This document shows positions 13,000 through 14,175 of a stretch of DNA of 14,175 bases, piece by piece; within the stretch, counting starts at the first letter, position 1; every line of letters begins with the position of its first letter. Origin of the DNA: Rhodospirillales bacterium 47_12_T64. GTDB lineage: Bacteria > Pseudomonadota > Alphaproteobacteria > Kiloniellales > Kiloniellaceae. A program made the translations under genes and the position numbers. Below the pieces are notes generated by a model, which was not told the origin of the DNA, did not search any database, and was given only the letters and a program-made list of their open reading frames with translations. The DNA is taken from positions 4,270-18,444 of the forward strand of contig MABB01000065.1 in NCBI GenBank assembly GCA_002162915.1, read 5' to 3'.

Positions 13000-14175
13000 A
13001 TGGGCGATCAACACCCAGAGGAAATAAAGCTACCAGAACCAGCAGAAATCGCTGAAACAATGGCAGCAATTTCAGAAAAATCTCAGGAAATGGTGCAGTG
13101 TTTTTTGAAAAAGCAAAGCGAGCAAAGTCTAGACAAAGACCCCGATCCAATGCGTATCGGCCAAGCTTTTTGGGAGATGTCTCAACGATTCTGGTCTGAT
13201 CCTGACAAGGCAATCAAGCTCCAGACAGATTTGTGGCAGGGCTACAGTACTCTTTGGCAAGAAGCCGCTGATAATTTTTTTTCACCGAAAGAAAAAAGCC
13301 AGCCGGAAAAAGAATCGCCCCCTATTACCAAGAAAAGCGACCGTCGCTTTAAAGATGAAGCCTGGGAAGATAATCCATTTTTCAGTTTCCTAAAGCAGTC
13401 TTACCTTCTAACAGCAAATTCCATTCACAAATCGGTCACCGAAGTTGAAGGACTGGACGATAGCCACGCGCTTAAGGTTGATTTTTACACCAAGCAATTT
13501 CTCGATGCGCTATCTCCCAGTAACTTTCTGATGACCAACCCGCAAATTTTAAAAGCGACGGCAGAATCCGGTGGCAAAAACCTTTTACAGGGCTTGGAAA
13601 ATTTAATATCCGATCTTGAAAAAGGTCGCATCAAAATGACTGACGAAGATGCTTTTACTCTGGGAGAAAATATTGCAACCTCCCCCGGTCAGGTCATCTA
13701 TCAAAATGAATTGATGCAATTAATTCAGTACGCGCCAAGTACGGAACAGGTACACACGCGTCCGCTCATGATCATCCCGCCCTGGATTAACAAGTTTTAT
13801 ATTCTTGACCTGAAAGAGAAAAATTCTTTCGTCAAATGGGCTGTAGAACAGGGTTTTACTGTCTTCATGATCTCCTGGATCAATCCTGACCGGGAACTCG
13901 CAGACGAATCATTTGCTGACTATATGGATAATGGCCCACTTGCTGCGCTTGATGCAATAGAGCAGGCAACCGGGATCAAGGAAGTCAATGCGATAGGCTA
14001 TTGCCTTGGTGGCACCCTTCTGGCGTCAACTCTGGCTTACATGGCAGAGAAGAAAGACAAGCGCATTAAAAGCGGAACTTTCTTTGTCACCATGACTGAC
14101 TTTGAGGAAGCCGGAGAGCTCAGGGTTTTCATCGATGAAGATCAAATGGAATCGTTGGAAAAACGTATGTCTGAC
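13000..14175 (+). CDS. phaC: Poly(3-hydroxyalkanoate) synthase, class I, C-terminus beyond window
   Basis: The frame is open from the ATG at 13000 to the right edge (392 codons), with AGGGA at 7-base spacing. Class I synthases are about 570-620 residues, so roughly a third is missing. After a variable charged N-terminus come the PhaC_N features DRRFKDEAWEDNPFF (114-128), LSPSNFLMTNP (171-181) and PPWINKFYILDL (260-271). The lipase-like box GYCLGGT has the nucleophilic Cys335; the catalytic Asp and His would be past the edge. The enzyme polymerises hydroxyacyl-CoA into storage polyester on the granule surface. The N-terminal 90 or so residues are more acidic and Gln/Lys-rich than the core. Partner genes (phasin, phaR, phaA, phaB) are not in view. 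Confidence 0.94.
   Translation, partial: MGDQHPEEIKLPEPAEIAETMAAISEKSQEMVQCFLKKQSEQSLDKDPDPMRIGQAFWEMSQRFWSDPDKAIKLQTDLWQGYSTLWQEAADNFFSPKEKSQPEKESPPITKKSDRRFKDEAWEDNPFFSFLKQSYLLTANSIHKSVTEVEGLDDSHALKVDFYTKQFLDALSPSNFLMTNPQILKATAESGGKNLLQGLENLISDLEKGRIKMTDEDAFTLGENIATSPGQVIYQNELMQLIQYAPSTEQVHTRPLMIIPPWINKFYILDLKEKNSFVKWAVEQGFTVFMISWINPDRELADESFADYMDNGPLAALDAIEQATGIKEVNAIGYCLGGTLLASTLAYMAEKKDKRIKSGTFFVTMTDFEEAGELRVFIDEDQMESLEKRMSD

Noticed and set aside
1..14175. CRISPR array, toxin-antitoxin pair, phage or defence genes
   Set aside because: No regularly spaced repeats, no transposase, integrase, phage or defence-protein motifs were found on either strand.

Overview
The window looks like chromosomal DNA of an alphaproteobacterium of moderate G+C content, possibly a marine member of the Rhodospirillales-like lineages. 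This rests on the protein families present, the conserved block running from a PHA synthase through an aminotransferase, homoserine dehydrogenase, GlpX and RecJ, and a DUF1194 von Willebrand protein. No taxonomic marker such as 16S rRNA is present, so the placement is an inference.

Left part (1-4644): a small catabolic module. On the minus strand an MttB-superfamily methyltransferase without pyrrolysine (1979-3550) is followed by a dimethylglycine-dehydrogenase-like flavoprotein (1-1909) whose C-terminus runs off the left edge. A GcvA-type LysR regulator (3703-4644) is transcribed divergently. The simplest reading is demethylation of a quaternary amine such as glycine betaine by MttB-like corrinoid chemistry, then oxidative demethylation of dimethylglycine with transfer of the one-carbon unit to folate, under control of the LysR protein. 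The corrinoid protein and the methylcorrinoid:folate methyltransferase this needs are not in the window.

Middle (4645-5337): two identical tRNA-Glu(UUC) genes on the minus strand. Each lies in its own near-identical 165-bp unit holding a presumed promoter, the tRNA and an intrinsic terminator. A unique, AT-rich 312-bp spacer with no convincing gene separates them.

Right part (5338-14175): mostly housekeeping genes on the minus strand. In transcription order these are an OmpA-like lipoprotein (11757-12773) with its own terminator; aminotransferase, hom and glpX as one probable operon (11564 down to 8029) ending in a strong terminator; then recJ and a secreted vWA protein (7917 down to 5338). 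A PHA synthase (13000-14175, cut by the right edge) is divergent from the lipoprotein gene. Two short perfect palindromes, upstream of glpX and recJ, look like operators.

No mobile-element gene, CRISPR array or defence system was seen. The least ordinary parts are the MttB/dimethylglycine dehydrogenase module, the duplicated tRNA-Glu units and the uncharacterised palindromes.
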